From: Varroa destructor
Lineage: Eukaryota; Arthropoda; Arachnida; Mesostigmata; Varroidae
Assembly (NCBI RefSeq): GCF_002443255.2
Contig: NW_019211457.1
Coordinates: forward strand, 12,211,194-12,275,193
Reading direction: 5' to 3'
DNA length: 64,000 bases
How positions within the stretch are numbered: position 1 is the first letter of the stretch; each line of letters opens with the position of its first letter. Below are positions 45,817 through 58,069 of this stretch, one piece after another. The notes beneath the pieces are model-generated. The model was not told the DNA's origin. It saw only the letters and a program-made list of their open reading frames with translations, and did not search any database. The position numbers and the translations under genes were made by a program.

Positions 45817-45979
45817 AGTAGTGATTACATAGCCGAGCAGGACAAGGATTGAGGCAAACACGACGAAAGCCATTAACCACAGGGAATCTCTACCCCAAGG
45901 ATAGCGAAGCAATCCCTCGGCAAAAGGTTCCAGAAGGGAACGATACAATGACAGGACTACGTTCCCTATTAAAAATAAC
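45817..45979 (-). CDS. Transmembrane exon (54 codons)
   Basis: Open frame between acceptor ttttttgtag and donor gtaagt with a 20-residue hydrophobic segment preceded by PFAEGLLRYPWGRDSLW. Hydrophobicity pattern and both splice sites support it independently of the upstream exon. Confidence 0.6.
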
Positions 45980-46517
45980 CTACAAAAAAGTGTATTTTTT
46001 CCATTATTATTAATATTATTATCATCATTTCTTCTCTTATAATGTATAATGGACATGAGTGTATGTGCCAAGCATATGTCTAAGAAACGACGACATCGAT
46101 AGGTAAATCTTTTCTTTTAGTAGTTATTTCAAAACGAAATAATGGATTGACGACATTTGAACCTCTGCCGATATAATGAGAACTCACGATTAGTACGCAT
46201 GTTGGTTACGAACGGGTGAGTCGAAAGGCATGAGAAGCACTCAAACACTGAGTATTTTTATTCAAAGCAACAGCTATATATATATATATGTAGTACCTCT
46301 GCTCGTCAGGCTGTTGCTGAATGGATGGGCATGACGACGTTGACGAGAACCTATTCAACAATTCGTAAGGACAACAGCAGGCCGAAGAGGGCGGGTTCAC
46401 GACACCCGAACTCGCGGAACTTGCCGACCGCCTGAGAGACAAATCAAACAGTTCTTCATTGGCGAAAACGAGGAGAGAGGCTCGGTGCTTCAAAACGTAT
46501 TGTTTACTCATCGCCAT
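45817..46517 (-). CDS. Small transmembrane protein, two linked exons (3' end unclear)
   Basis: Exon A (46517-46297) opens with ATG (MAMSKQYVLKHRASLLVFAN), is Ser/Pro/Gln-rich and leaves at phase 2 through gtacta. Exon B (45979-45817) follows acceptor tttttttgtag, enters at phase 2 and encodes LFLIGNVVLSLYRSLLEPF and a clear membrane segment (SLWLMAFVVFASILVLLGYV) before a strong gtaagt donor at phase 0. The next exon is not certain: after the acceptor near 45573 the phase-0 frame meets a stop after three codons, which may be the true end and would give about 131 residues. I do not recognise the family. Exon A overlaps, in another frame, the candidate last exon of the Ser-rich gene, so exon A could instead be an internal part of that gene. 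Confidence 0.42.
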
Positions 46518-49500
46518 TAGTATAAATGTACGGTTTTCTCATATCGAAAGAACCGTTTATTAATAACCTCTGACGCCGTATATTTCCTTAACCGACGGCA
46601 CAATCTATTTTATTTTCGGCGAATATGTATTACATTTATAGTACGCTAACCTTGCTATAACCAAAGCTGTTAAAAGAAGTCATTTCTCGTTATTAAAAGG
46701 TTACTGATTTTCTCTTCCTTAATGAGCAAGGAACATTATTAGGAAACCCTATTTCGTCCTAAAAATGATCATTGAAAAGCAAATCTCGATGATCGAATGT
46801 CGAAGCGCTGCAACAGCGAAAGTTACAATTTAGCGTATTCTACTATCTGATACCTTCGATTAAGCTTTAGCTCTCTTCTGAAGTGTATGCTTATCGGGTA
46901 AATGCATATTGTGATAAAACAAAGAAGCCATTATGACAATAATCGTCACCACACTTTCATTATGATAGAATGATTCACTGAGTAACTGAGCCGATAAGCG
47001 GACACAGCGTTGCTGATATGAACTCACTTTGGGAAAAGTGGCGCGTCATTGAAAAGGGTGAAATCGCTATGTTGAATGGCGTCTGGTGAAACTATACCAG
47101 TCGTTCCTGCAGGTAACACTAAAGATGTGAGTGGCCAATCAGAACTACGTAGTGATAATGGTTCCAAGCGAGCCGGTAGCGTTCTGCTTTGAGGGGTACG
47201 TCCGAATTCGTCATGCGCCTAGTATTTGTAGTATTATAATTGTAACCGAAGGAAGGGGACAAAGAGATTAATTATTTTTAATCGAATTACTACAAGAAGT
47301 CATGTGACAAAGTGATTTCTAATCATAATTTGAACAATATTGATTAGTCTAAAACGAACTAGTGCTAGCAGAGTTACCTAAGTGCGCCTAGGTCAACAGC
47401 AGTCGAAAATGCTAAATTCATATGAAAAAGACGATGACAAACCCAGCGGTACCGAAGGCACGTTGCGTAATAGCGAACGGAATACATGTACTTATCTAAC
47501 TCCTTCTCATTCTGGTCTCACCTGTTGCCAGTGTGCTATAGCTGATGGATTATTAGATGATGCTGGGCATTGTCGCTGTCGAAAAAAATTGTCCCATTGG
47601 AAAGCATTTGGAGAAGGTCCATTTGAAACCCAGTCGGGTCTTGAACCTAAGAGACAGCGATAAACAGAAAATCTACTATCCGATGATGTCCTTTCAGATG
47701 TCTTGCGATTAATCATTGTTGTCTCAAAGCAGACTCATGGTAAGTTACAACAATATGAATAATCGTAGCGCATCAGACACTGGGTAAATTGTGTGAAGTT
47801 AAGTGTATCCCGGAAGCTCAATACGGGCTTATTTATTAACTGCTATAATTCTTAATGGTGAGTCAATGGTCAAACTGGAGTATTTGTGTTTGTTTAGGGG
47901 CATGCATTACACGCGATTTGCTCCAAAAAGGGTTATTTGTAGATTAAGCAAACATTAGTGCCCAGCTGCGTCTATAGAAATTATTACCGTTCTCGGAAGC
48001 TGACTTTTGGATTTGCTGCTGCTGTTGGGGCGTATTAGATGAGGCAGGGGTAGATGTACTAGACAGTGACGGGCCGGAATACAGATGACTTGTCCCGTTA
48101 GTGGACAATCCAACTCGACTTTCGCCACCATTGCCACTCAGCGAAGAGAGATTTGCTAAGGAGCAAAGAGTAGACGGACTAAAACAATCAAATTTTAATT
48201 TTTTATTACTCTTTTTTTCATGTACGGTGTAATAAACTGCGACTAATTATTTAGAAAATGAAACAGGTCCCGATAGATTTGCTTCAATGTATACCAAGCT
48301 CTGTTATTTTGTGTATTTGTAAAACTGTGTATTTGTCACTGATCATAAACCTAAATCTGCTGTCTCGAATATCGAAAATCAACTCCTAATCACACAATTT
48401 TTGTCGCTACTATTTTTACGCAATTCTACAAGGCGGATCGCGTAAATTTAAAGTACACAATGGACGCGATCGTCGCGTCTTGGATTGGGACGGCCTAATA
48501 TGTTAACGGCAATAGATTAATGTGGGTCCGGATTCTTATTGGCTATCTAAGAAGCTGATTCAAAGGCCGAGTATCATGTGTCTGAGATTAATGACGCACA
48601 AGAATCTAGTAAATCGATGCCCATTAATCAGAAAATAATGATTTTTTTATATCAGGTTTTTGTGTTTATAGTATGACACAGCTATGGAGAAATATTGTTC
48701 AACAATAATCCTGTGTAAAAGTAAAACCGAGAGAACCTTTTTACAGTATAAAACAAAGAGAGGAAAGGGGCATATGTGTGCGACTGTTTGTCTGACTTGA
48801 ACGCGCCATACAATGAAGTTTGCCTTCCTCCATTCGATCAAAAGGCCTTGGGTTTATCATGAGCTGCATCATAAAGGTCAAGTCATCGAGCAAGTAGCAT
48901 TACTAGAACATATATACATATTAAAACAATGAGGAACGTTATACTTTTTCGGATAGTATTTCTCTGATTTTTTACGAATGCTCGACGAGCTGATTTGCTA
49001 CTGCCCCCTCGAGAAACATGGTAATACTTTTGGGTTGCATATCATAATAACTCATGATAGAAAATACCTTAAAGCATATCCGAAACTTCGTTTTACTTCA
49101 CACAATCGGATAAGTACGCTCATTATCAAATTAGAACATTAATCTGTATATGGTAGGTTTTTGCAGCCATCTTGCCCGTATGTCACACGTTGGATTTGAA
49201 GAAACATTGATCAATTACACAGCAACATCTGCAAATATCTGGCATCAGAATTCTCCTTCTACATAGTTGAATAGCGCCAGTATACGACCTGGCAACAGCG
49301 GATGGCGTTATATTAGAACTGTTTGCGTGTCCGTAAATGTATACTGAGCATACGCATTGCTTATGAATGGTGATGACCATGTGTCTCTTTCAAAGCCAGT
49401 CAGTTACATGAGATAAACGTACGTGGCGTCGCAGGTGTAACTTAGCACCAAACGCGCAAGAGAAACTGTTTATATATTCAGTCGACATTTCGGTGCGGTA

Positions 49501-51235
49501 AAATAATCATAGTTCTGAATAACAGTTATCTCTTATGTGGTCCGACAAGTGCGAATATCCTCTACAATGTTCAAAACAATGAGTTGGCTTTCGAACTGAG
49601 ATGGGAATGAGAAAAACTATAAACGCGAAGTGGCAAAAGACAGTACCGTATATACCGAAACATCATCGCATTATACATTATCTAAGTCGGGTGTATCACA
49701 GAGGTTCTAGTAGCTGATTAAGATTTTAAGTCGCTACTGACTCGTTTTTGCGAAACAGCCATTTATTTCATTCGGTGGATTCTCGGTCTGCTAGGCCATT
49801 TTGCACTACTGCCATGCGTGTGGTACGAGCAGGACGAGCGTCAGCGCATTTTTGACATGAGTTTGACGAGACCAGGCCAGTCATTTCGCAGGTGATGCGT
49901 ACAGCTACGAAAATTCTTCAAAGTCTATTATAACTTTGATGGGTTTCGGTAGGCAGAGCTCTTTTGCGGTGAGGAGCACTTACACTAAAGCGTGCGGTTT
50001 CGACACTGTCATACCAGAAAAGGTAACTGAGCGTTGTTTCGTAAACCTATCTTCGTGTTATTCCAGTTCCTAGAGACGAAATGACTCTGCGGAAGTAATA
50101 GAATCCAAACATCTTGTGATTTGGGCATCACGGGAACTAACCACATACATAATCGAATTGAACACATAAAGCCCGCTTGGCTTTATGGTCCCGCTTTTTA
50201 ACTGTATTATTATTCGATTTATATAACTTACTCAGAACGTGCCCGTGAACTGCGTCGTACCCTTTGCAGCAGCTGATAATCCTGGAGATTTTGGCCGGCT
50301 TGAGCTGGTGATGTATGTTGTGGGCATATGTTGAAAGAATTCGGTCCGGAATTATTGCCTCCGCCGAAAATTGTCCCGGAGGAACAAGAGGTAGCACTGA
50401 GGGCTGCGCTGTACGGACATGAAAACGTGTAGTCTGTTGAGCGCGTCTGTGTCCTAAAGGCAGGAAAAATACGCGGACGTGAATTAGAATAGCATTTAAC
50501 ATATATATATATATATATATATATTGTGATTCATAGTAGAACCAACATTTACCCCTTATCCTTGCAATCGCTGCTTAGAGAGGCAATCGTTCCTTTCCGT
50601 CGGCTTGGGTGAAACGGAGCTAGAAAAACGTCTTTCGATTCATGAACGAGGTTTTTCAGAAATCCAGAGGACCGCCTGGATTATCGCATAACGCATATGA
50701 AATACGAGTTCTTTTTAATTACCATAGAATAACAGTCTGCCCATAGCGTAGGTATCTTCGTATTTGATTCAAACTAGATCACTATTGTGCGTTTCTGTTC
50801 TTACTTCACGTCACTACGAACATTTGATGAATATCGCTACCCATCGTAGTACGAAAAGATGGCTAAATATTTCCGTACTAATATTGCACATGAACAGATA
50901 TGGTTGGTGGTGATGATGAAGCGTATGACAACGCTACACTTCCAACATACCTCTTTGATTGAGGACGTTCAACGGGAGTGACCGATGCAGACCGACTGCT
51001 CTTCCTTTTGCCATCGACGCCATTCAAAGGTTGACTACTGCCACCACTATTATTATGATCGTGATAGTCATTCGATGTCGCATCAAACCGAGCCGATGAC
51101 AGTATCATCTTGAGCCGAACTCTGAAGCCTTGCTTTTTAATCGAATATAGTTCGGGTAAATTGGGTAATCGTTGATGTTCAACCGCCGAAGTCCGATGCG
51201 TTTCACGTTTGGCCCTTATTACCACCTGGTCCTTA
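46351..51235 (-). CDS. Unrecognised Ser/Gln/Asn-rich protein, 4-5 linked exons, 5' end missing
   Basis: I link five minus-strand segments by splice sites and matching phases: 51235-50951, 50453-50232, 48136-47988, 47646-47522 and, less surely, 46431-46351, which ends in TAG. The junction phases are 2, 2, 1 and 0. The first segment enters at phase 2, so at least one upstream exon is missing. The predicted protein is hydrophilic and low in complexity: a basic stretch (VIRAKRETHR, KRKSSRSASVTPVERPQSKR), then Ser/Thr/Gly/Asn/Gln-rich sequence (SSTSTPASSNTPQQQQQ), then GSRPDWVSNGPSPNAFQWDN. This composition suits a disordered nuclear or scaffold protein, but I recognise no domain. The shared composition of the segments, which differs from the surrounding AT-rich DNA, is the main coding evidence. 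The join to 46431-46351 competes with another reading of the same bases. Confidence 0.45.
47522..47646 (-). CDS. Unknown Ser-rich gene, fourth linked exon
   Basis: Strong acceptor cgctgtctcttag and strong donor gtgaga at 47521; phase 1 in, phase 0 out. Encodes SRPDWVSNGPSPNAFQWDN and ends AIAHWQQ. Both splice sites are close to consensus. An ORF on the opposite strand covers the same bases but has no splice support. Confidence 0.52.
47988..48136 (-). CDS. Unknown Ser-rich gene, third linked exon
   Basis: Encodes GNGGESRVGLSTNGTSHLYS, a Ser/Thr run and a five-Gln tract. Acceptor tctcttcgctgag (phase 2), donor gtaata at 47987 (phase 1). An earlier acceptor, tgctccttag at about 48152, would start at phase 1 and not fit the exon before. 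Confidence 0.5.
50232..50453 (-). CDS. Unknown Ser-rich gene, second linked exon
   Basis: Acceptor cctgcctttag, donor gtaagt at 50231, phase 2 in and out. Encodes TQTRSTDYTFSCPYSAAL, a Gly/Asn/Ser-rich middle and DYQLLQRVRRSSRARS. Another frame here is also open and starts with an ATG at 50502, but it ignores both splice sites and lacks the compositional match. Confidence 0.48.
50500..50524. repeat. (TA)n microsatellite
   Basis: About 12 TA units in the intron between the first two linked exons of the Ser-rich gene. Confidence 0.95.
50951..51235 (-). CDS. Unknown Ser-rich gene, exon with basic region
   Basis: Acceptor atatgcccccag, donor gtatgt at 50950. 94 codons including LPNLPELYSIKKQGFRVRL and a KRKSSRSASV basic patch. 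An alternative acceptor ten bases on (start 51225) gives phase 0. Confidence 0.5.
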
Positions 51236-54200
51236 CTGGGGGCATATTATTGACGAAGGTAACACACGTAGCGGTATGTCAGCTGTGCAATGCTACTGGC
51301 CAATCTCGGCTGACGATGATACTACCGTTGATGATCCTGAAATAAGGTTTGGCCTTCATTAGATTAGGAAGTGAAGCTGAAACCCATGTAGAACGTAAGT
51401 TGCACTCAGCGTGTAAAAAAATTACTTTTCAGTTGTATATTTGTTTCGTAAAACCACAAGGTGAATAAATCCTCAACGATTATCGAGTTTTCGGCCATTT
51501 TTATTTAGTCATTACAAAACCGCCGCTCAAATAACCTGATACGGCAACCGACTCCATCTGAAAACCCAATATGATGCTGCAAAGACCGCTGTATTTTTAA
51601 TGTCTTTGCCCCCAAATGTCAAGCACTATAATACTACTTATAATATTATCTAGAATTTTAGAAAACTCACGGACTATAAAACCCAAAAATTCATAGTGCG
51701 TTCCAAAACTAGCAAATATATCTTCAAACACATACGCACGCCTATTTGTATCCGACGGGCAGCAGCTCTGTTTATGGTAAAAATCACTACCGCATTATTA
51801 TTTTTTTTATGATTATTATTCCATTCATAGTATATTCTAAGATAAATGTTGTGTTGATTGTTTAGTTTGAACGCTTTTGATCGTGTCGCGCATCTTTGTA
51901 TCCACACCGGTTCCATCGCGCCTCACTGAGATAATTTAATAAATAAAATATAATTAAACAATTACTAATAATTTGAATGCTAATATGCCTCTTTTTTTTA
52001 AAGATATTTCACCCTTCTTTTTCGTGCGAAAGGGGGAAGGCTTGCACGAACTCAGCAGGTTGCTTATATAAGCAATGCGTCCCATGCGCATATAATCGAA
52101 GACCTTTATGCATTTCGATGACTCCGCTTAGGTAATCGTGTTTGTATCCCATGAAAAGTAGTTACCTCAGCTGCTAAGTTGGTGCCGTTCCGGTTCTACC
52201 GATAATAGCAATATATCTTTTCTGATGTGTCCGTAGAAAGCCATTCAATAAAGGCCGGCAGCTCAAAAAACTATAGATAGAAATTATTGTTAGAACAGTA
52301 TAGTGCAAGTAAGTAACTGTGTAACTGAAGTAACGATGATTACTCTTAATGGAAGCTCCAAGTAACTGCCATAGAGACGGAAAAGGGACGACAATAACTC
52401 ACATCTGTCGCATCTACTTGCTGAAAGCCATTCAATAGAATCAAAAATTACTTCGCGTATTGTCACAAGTCGACTAATAGCGACAACTTAATAGTCCTGT
52501 TTTTCCTAGCATCTTCGTCGTCCTTAGCGCCACTGCCGCAACGATCCCATTGAAATAAAAAATAAAAACAGCTAGTTCACTGACTGCTCTTTATATCAAG
52601 GCCTCCATTACTTATGGCTGAATATAATTGTATTATCTTGGGAGTTCGTACAGAGAAATTTATTGTTTGAGTTACAAATTGGTGCTGCCGTGGTTCCCCG
52701 CTGCACGGCTAAAATAAATGGTGTGGATCAGCCGTAAATGAATTACTGATAAATATTCTCTATGAAAAATTTTAATAATAGGTTAATAATTTACCAGAAG
52801 TTTTCACTAATCAGGCCTAATATTGATCGGAATTTGCTTGTATAAATTTGTAAAATTTTTGTACTTCACAATATTTTTTTTAGAACAAAGAAGTGACTGA
52901 GAACAAACCAAAGACCATATCATTTATGTTAAAAAAACAAAAACAGTTATAGCAGGCCATTAAGATGGACAAATAGTATACACACGTCTTTTTATTGAAT
53001 TCTGTTAAAGATCACTTTTTTACTTTTAAAGGATTAACAGATATTTGTCGATCATAAACTCATGTTAAAAGATGTGACGAATCCACCATTTTCGAGCTCA
53101 AATACGATTAAGAAGAGTGTACTATGATGTGATTAGCGTATGGTAAAATGACTGATCTGATATACTCCCTGTGGCTACAGTTGCGCTAGTGCTTAACAAT
53201 GGTACTTAGAGCGAGGAGAGTAGTATACTTACACAATTGGACAGTTGCTCTTAGAATTATGTGTTGGCTTTAAAGGTAGTTAACAGATGTGTCCTCGTAA
53301 CTGCGTTTTGGCAGATAAATGCTCCAGTCGAGTTCAGATGGTGGATATATGTGTATCCGCACTCACGAATGTCTGAAATCGGTCAGAAATGGAAGACTGT
53401 TTTATCTACGGCGGGTTCGTAAAATTCGGGCAATGTAGCCAGTTACAATTGAACTTGTTACACCCTGACTCGTAACGGTCTTGCTATTAGGTCTCTATTG
53501 TATAGCATCTACCTTAGCCGATAATTGTATTTGGTTAAATAAGATTGAACTAGTTAATAATAATAATATTTGACGCTTGTCACAGTTATCTAGAATTATG
53601 CAGATTTAAATAAAAGTGTACAATGTTTTTGTACTATTGCTTCTACATATACCTAGAGCAGAGCCTTTATTTTATTTAATTATCGAGGTTGAAAAGCTTC
53701 GACTTTATATTAACGCTTTTTCGCGATCGTCGACTAAGTTGACTATTTGCGGTACAGTTATGTATCGTATTATACTAATAAATAGTATACATAATCATTA
53801 TCCCGATAAAACAATTTTGTCCTTGAGAAAAAATTTTTTAGATGGTTGAGTAAACACAAACTTGTGATGTGATAATATATAAAATAAGATTCGTTCAGTC
53901 GTTGGGTGAAATACTTCTAGCTAATTTACATCTATAATAGGTGCCAGTTCTAAGACAAATCGTCGTAGTGGTTAGCATAATACATATTTCCGTGATATAA
54001 GGTTAAAACAATAATATAATGAACGTCTTTCTCAGCCGACTATCAAATTATCCCGCCATTGCACCTTGAATTAAAATTAACAACAATTATGCGGTGTCAA
54101 CGGGATTATGTATCCATAATAAAATATAAGCAAGCAAACAGATTCATATTCTTCAACCCATATACTTCTAGTTTACTAGTCTGCTCGGTACTCAGCAAGC

Positions 54201-54555
54201 TCAGCTTAAGACCGGGGATTTAAAGCGCTAAGTTGAACATATAATATAAATGTCTATTTACAGCAAACCTTGAAATAGCTGCACAGATTTTAACCAAGCA
54301 TTTGATTGACTGAAGTCTGCCACCAAGGAAGATTGCACAACTATGTATAACAAATATAATTAAGCAGAAGCGAAGTTATGAAGAATGCGGCGTTACAACA
54401 ACGATCTTGTTCGGCTTTGCCTATATCGTCTGTGTTTACCTGAGTATTTCAAGTATCGCACGAGCAGACACCGTTTGTTCCTTAGAATATATTCTATTTC
54501 AATGGTTTTACAGTTGGTATGGGCTAGTAAGTCAAATGGTGTTGCAAAATGGCGC

Positions 54556-54582
54556 GGGCGAGGTCGGGGGGAGGGGGGAGGG
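54556..54582 (+). other. Strong G-quadruplex motif
   Basis: Four G runs of 3, 6, 6 and 3 with loops of 7, 1 and 1 bases, in an AT-rich setting. Such short loops favour a stable quadruplex. Confidence 0.65.
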
Positions 54583-57500
54583 TAGATAAAATGGCGGGTA
54601 AAAGATGGTAGATAAACTTTAGCCCGTCCTACTTTGCTTTTCTACCCATAGTTTCTGACCCGGTGAATTGGAGATGAGATCTTTTATCTGTTTTTCTTTC
54701 ATTTACAAAATGTGTACACTATCTAACGCCGGTGTAACTTGCTTGTATATAAACACTCCCATAGGGTTAAATCAACTTCATTATCCTAAAAGCTGGTCGC
54801 CAGTTACCTACCGCAGTAGCAGTTATTTCTTAGCCTTTCTACTATCCCTACAACATGTGCAGTTCTTTTATTTTTGTTGTTGTTGCCGCTGCTGCTGCTG
54901 CCAATGGCTGCAGCTGTGTTTTTCTTTATTTCTTTCTCTGCTTAGCTAGCATGTGCGATGACAATAACAACACTTCAGTTTTATCTATCTTAATCTTGTA
55001 CCACTTTTTATTTTCTGTTTATATGGATACCTTCCGCTGAGTAGATCTGAGCTGCAGACACACAGGTGGGGGACCATCGCATCCTGCTGTTAACAGACTA
55101 GCGTTAGCAGCCAGTACAAGCGCCGAGAAGCTCGAAGTCTCAGGCACATGACGGAACGAGGCAGGGCAAGGCAGAACTGGAGTTAACACAGGAAACTCGT
55201 TACGACAAAACGCTGATGAGTCACCCAGCAGCAGTCGTCCGTTAGCTTTTCAGCCACCAGCACAGACCACGCACATTAGCTGTCTACGTGCCATTTATTC
55301 AAATGAATCAAGTAATCAAAATAAGTTTCCTGCGAAAGCCTCTGAGGCTACATACCTGTATGAAATTTCTTCTAAACGACTGCCGGTGTTCCACTGAACA
55401 CACTTTTGCAGCTCTCATTTAATAGAAATATTAATAGTGCTAAGTGAGGCGAAACGACGCATCTCTTTCATTGACGAGTTCCTTTGCCTTAGTTTTCATA
55501 ACGTAAGATTTCTAAAACAATTGACGGTAAAATTTTTTGTTCGACAATCTCATCATATTGACATACGAAATTAGACTAAAATAGTCAGTTATATAAACAG
55601 TGTCTCCAAACGTGCGCAATTTTGAGAAAAACAGTAATAGATATCTCAGGACATCCCACTAACTGGAAATATTAGTTCATTAAAAAGTGTCTTTATAGCA
55701 GACAAAGCGTTGCTAAACTTTTGCGATCGTACCAGCTGCATTTTTTGACAGAATTTTTTACGTTTAGACATCTCAATAAAACGATAGCGTTACTAGAAAA
55801 AGAACGCGGTAGTAAACAATTTTTGCCGGCCTGCCATCTGCTGACAGTAATTAAGCCACGGATTAGGGCGTTCAACGTAGTGTGCAATTTGTATCGCAAA
55901 TCCATTGCGATAAATTCCAAAAAAGACGCATTCTTTCTCTTACTTACTGCTAAGCTTTATGCAGATAGGATCAGTCTATTGTCTCCGTAATGGTAACTTG
56001 TTTGCCCACTAAACATAGGAGCATGTGGTAATTCAAAAGCGAGTGTCCACACACTCCGTTTGGTGTTGAGAGCCAATTGTCTAAGGCAAGGCTTAACGAC
56101 CTAAGTGTCAGATGTATAATCCGGAGAATTTTGGATAAACCTGTCGATATGATCAGAGCCATACTATTGTCTAGCTGATAGAACTAAACTTGAACTTTGC
56201 TTGTGATCTATTAGCGGCAAAAGGTGATATCTATCAATAACGTATAGAAGTCGCACGACTAAGAGGAATTGTAAGTTGAACAAAAAAGCCGAAACAACGC
56301 TGATGGCTGCCCATGTGATTAAAAAGTAATCCAGAAGACCCATTGTTACTATATTCTATCATCGAGCCTGCCTTGGGTCACGCGATGAAGTTACCTGATC
56401 ATTTCAGATTTTTATTTTTTCATTAGGTCTACAGCTTCTCAAACGAATGCGGTAAGAGGAACCATCATTTAAAAATCGGCAGAAGAGAAATATATATAAT
56501 AACATGTATTCGTATAGCATATTATAGCCGAAATATGTATCAACATTTACGGGGTGATTATGCTAGCCAGCTATATAGCATAGTATTTAAACATTGTTGA
56601 TGGTCGGAGAATCATGTACACGTTCATCCCGAACCTGTATTTAATTTCGCCCTTAATAATATAATAATAGACGTCAGCTATGCATACCTTTTGGGCACAA
56701 TCTGAACGTCCTTAGGACACAGGTATTTATTTATAGGTGGCCCTTAGCTTTTACGCACGTCAGCAATAAGATATCTGGAATAATGTTCGCAATATTGAAG
56801 GATATGATGCCAAGTTATTTTTTCTCAATTATTTTACTTGGTTTCTAGCAGTGCGTCGTTTCTATCACAGTGAGTGAAAGAACGTTGAGTTTTGGCCTTT
56901 GAATGAGTAACCGCGAATCCTTTTAACACCATTCCGTGATGAAAGACACCCAGCTAATTTTCTATTACCAAACTCCGCAGCAACAACACTAATCATTGTT
57001 AGTCATCGCTTCGCTGTCTATCTGTTGTTCCAAATTTTATTTGTTCTTCTTGCCCCTCTGGGTGTGTCCGCAGACTTTGGCATTTTTTCAAGTTATAACA
57101 ACGATTACTCGACGTCCGTCGTTCGGCCACGCCATCCGTAAGTGAACATCCATTTAAAAATGTCTTTTTTCTTTGCTTCACGATGGTAACTAGAGCTTTT
57201 CGCTATTGCTTCAAACGGCTAGCTACCAAAATGCGAAATGCGCCTACGTCCGTATTCGAACCTTGACCACCACAGCGTCGCTAAGCGGAGGGCAGACGGT
57301 CGGGAAGGACACAATGGCGACCCTTTTTGATTGAGTACCGGAGGCGTCTTTTGCAGAAGTGGTGAGTTAAGGAAAACATATACTGGCAGAAGGCACAGCG
57401 CCAATAGGACGGACGTACGCCTCGTATGTGAGTTACTCGAGTAAATGCGATTTTCGCGCTAACAAGGAACGACTGACCCGGCGTGTAATGCATAGTCACT

Positions 57501-57626
57501 CCCTAAGTTTGTCGTTTTTTACCGTTAATCAACATACCATCAAAACATCTGATACCACACAATCCGTGCAGACACGCCTATCGACTAATATCGTAAGCTG
57601 TTAGTTTGTAATTAGTTCTAGGAAGC

Positions 57627-57653
57627 AATTCTGTTTCAATAAAAAACAGAATT
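57627..57653. repeat. 10-bp hairpin with AATAAA in the loop
   Basis: AATTCTGTTT (57627-57636) and AAACAGAATT (57644-57653) are perfect inverted repeats; the seven-base loop CAATAAA holds a poly(A)-signal-like hexamer. No gene is supported nearby. Confidence 0.55.
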
Positions 57654-58052
57654 CTTTACCAGAAAAACTGTACCTGAACCAAGCGTGTCATTCGCGGTCT
57701 GTTACGATAAGCCGGCTGGGAAAAAGATTAAAAACCATTATCCTCGCCCTGACCCAAAGTAATTTTAATCCCTTTATGGTATTACACAAAAATCAATAGA
57801 AGTCTTCTTTGGTTATCAAGTGCCATTTTTTTGGTAAAGGCATAGGTGTATCTAATATCTCATTAAAGACGAAGTGCATGAAGTTCAATGCATACCGTGC
57901 CACGGGTATAGAATGCCATTCTGCGACGTTATGCACACAGGTCTTTACCCCAAAAATAATGTAATATAATATTTTACATGACTTATGTATATATTTATTC
58001 AAAGGAAACGCAATAAGAGCAACGCTTGACATAAGTCATCGTACTAAGTGGG

Positions 58053-58069
58053 AGCAGCAGCAGCAGCAG
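58053..58069. repeat. (AGC)n repeat
   Basis: Five to six AGC units; no long reading frame uses them as a poly-Ser, poly-Gln or poly-Ala tract. Confidence 0.85.

Noticed and set aside
47382..47663. Plus-strand 93-codon ORF
   Set aside because: Mirror of the minus-strand exon 47522-47646, which has better splice sites and composition.
50137..50502. Minus-strand 121-codon ORF starting at 50502
   Set aside because: It runs through a good acceptor and donor; the other frame matches neighbouring exons in phase and composition.
57252..57262. B-box-like GGTTCGAATAC on the minus strand
   Set aside because: No A box at a suitable distance and no tRNA fold.
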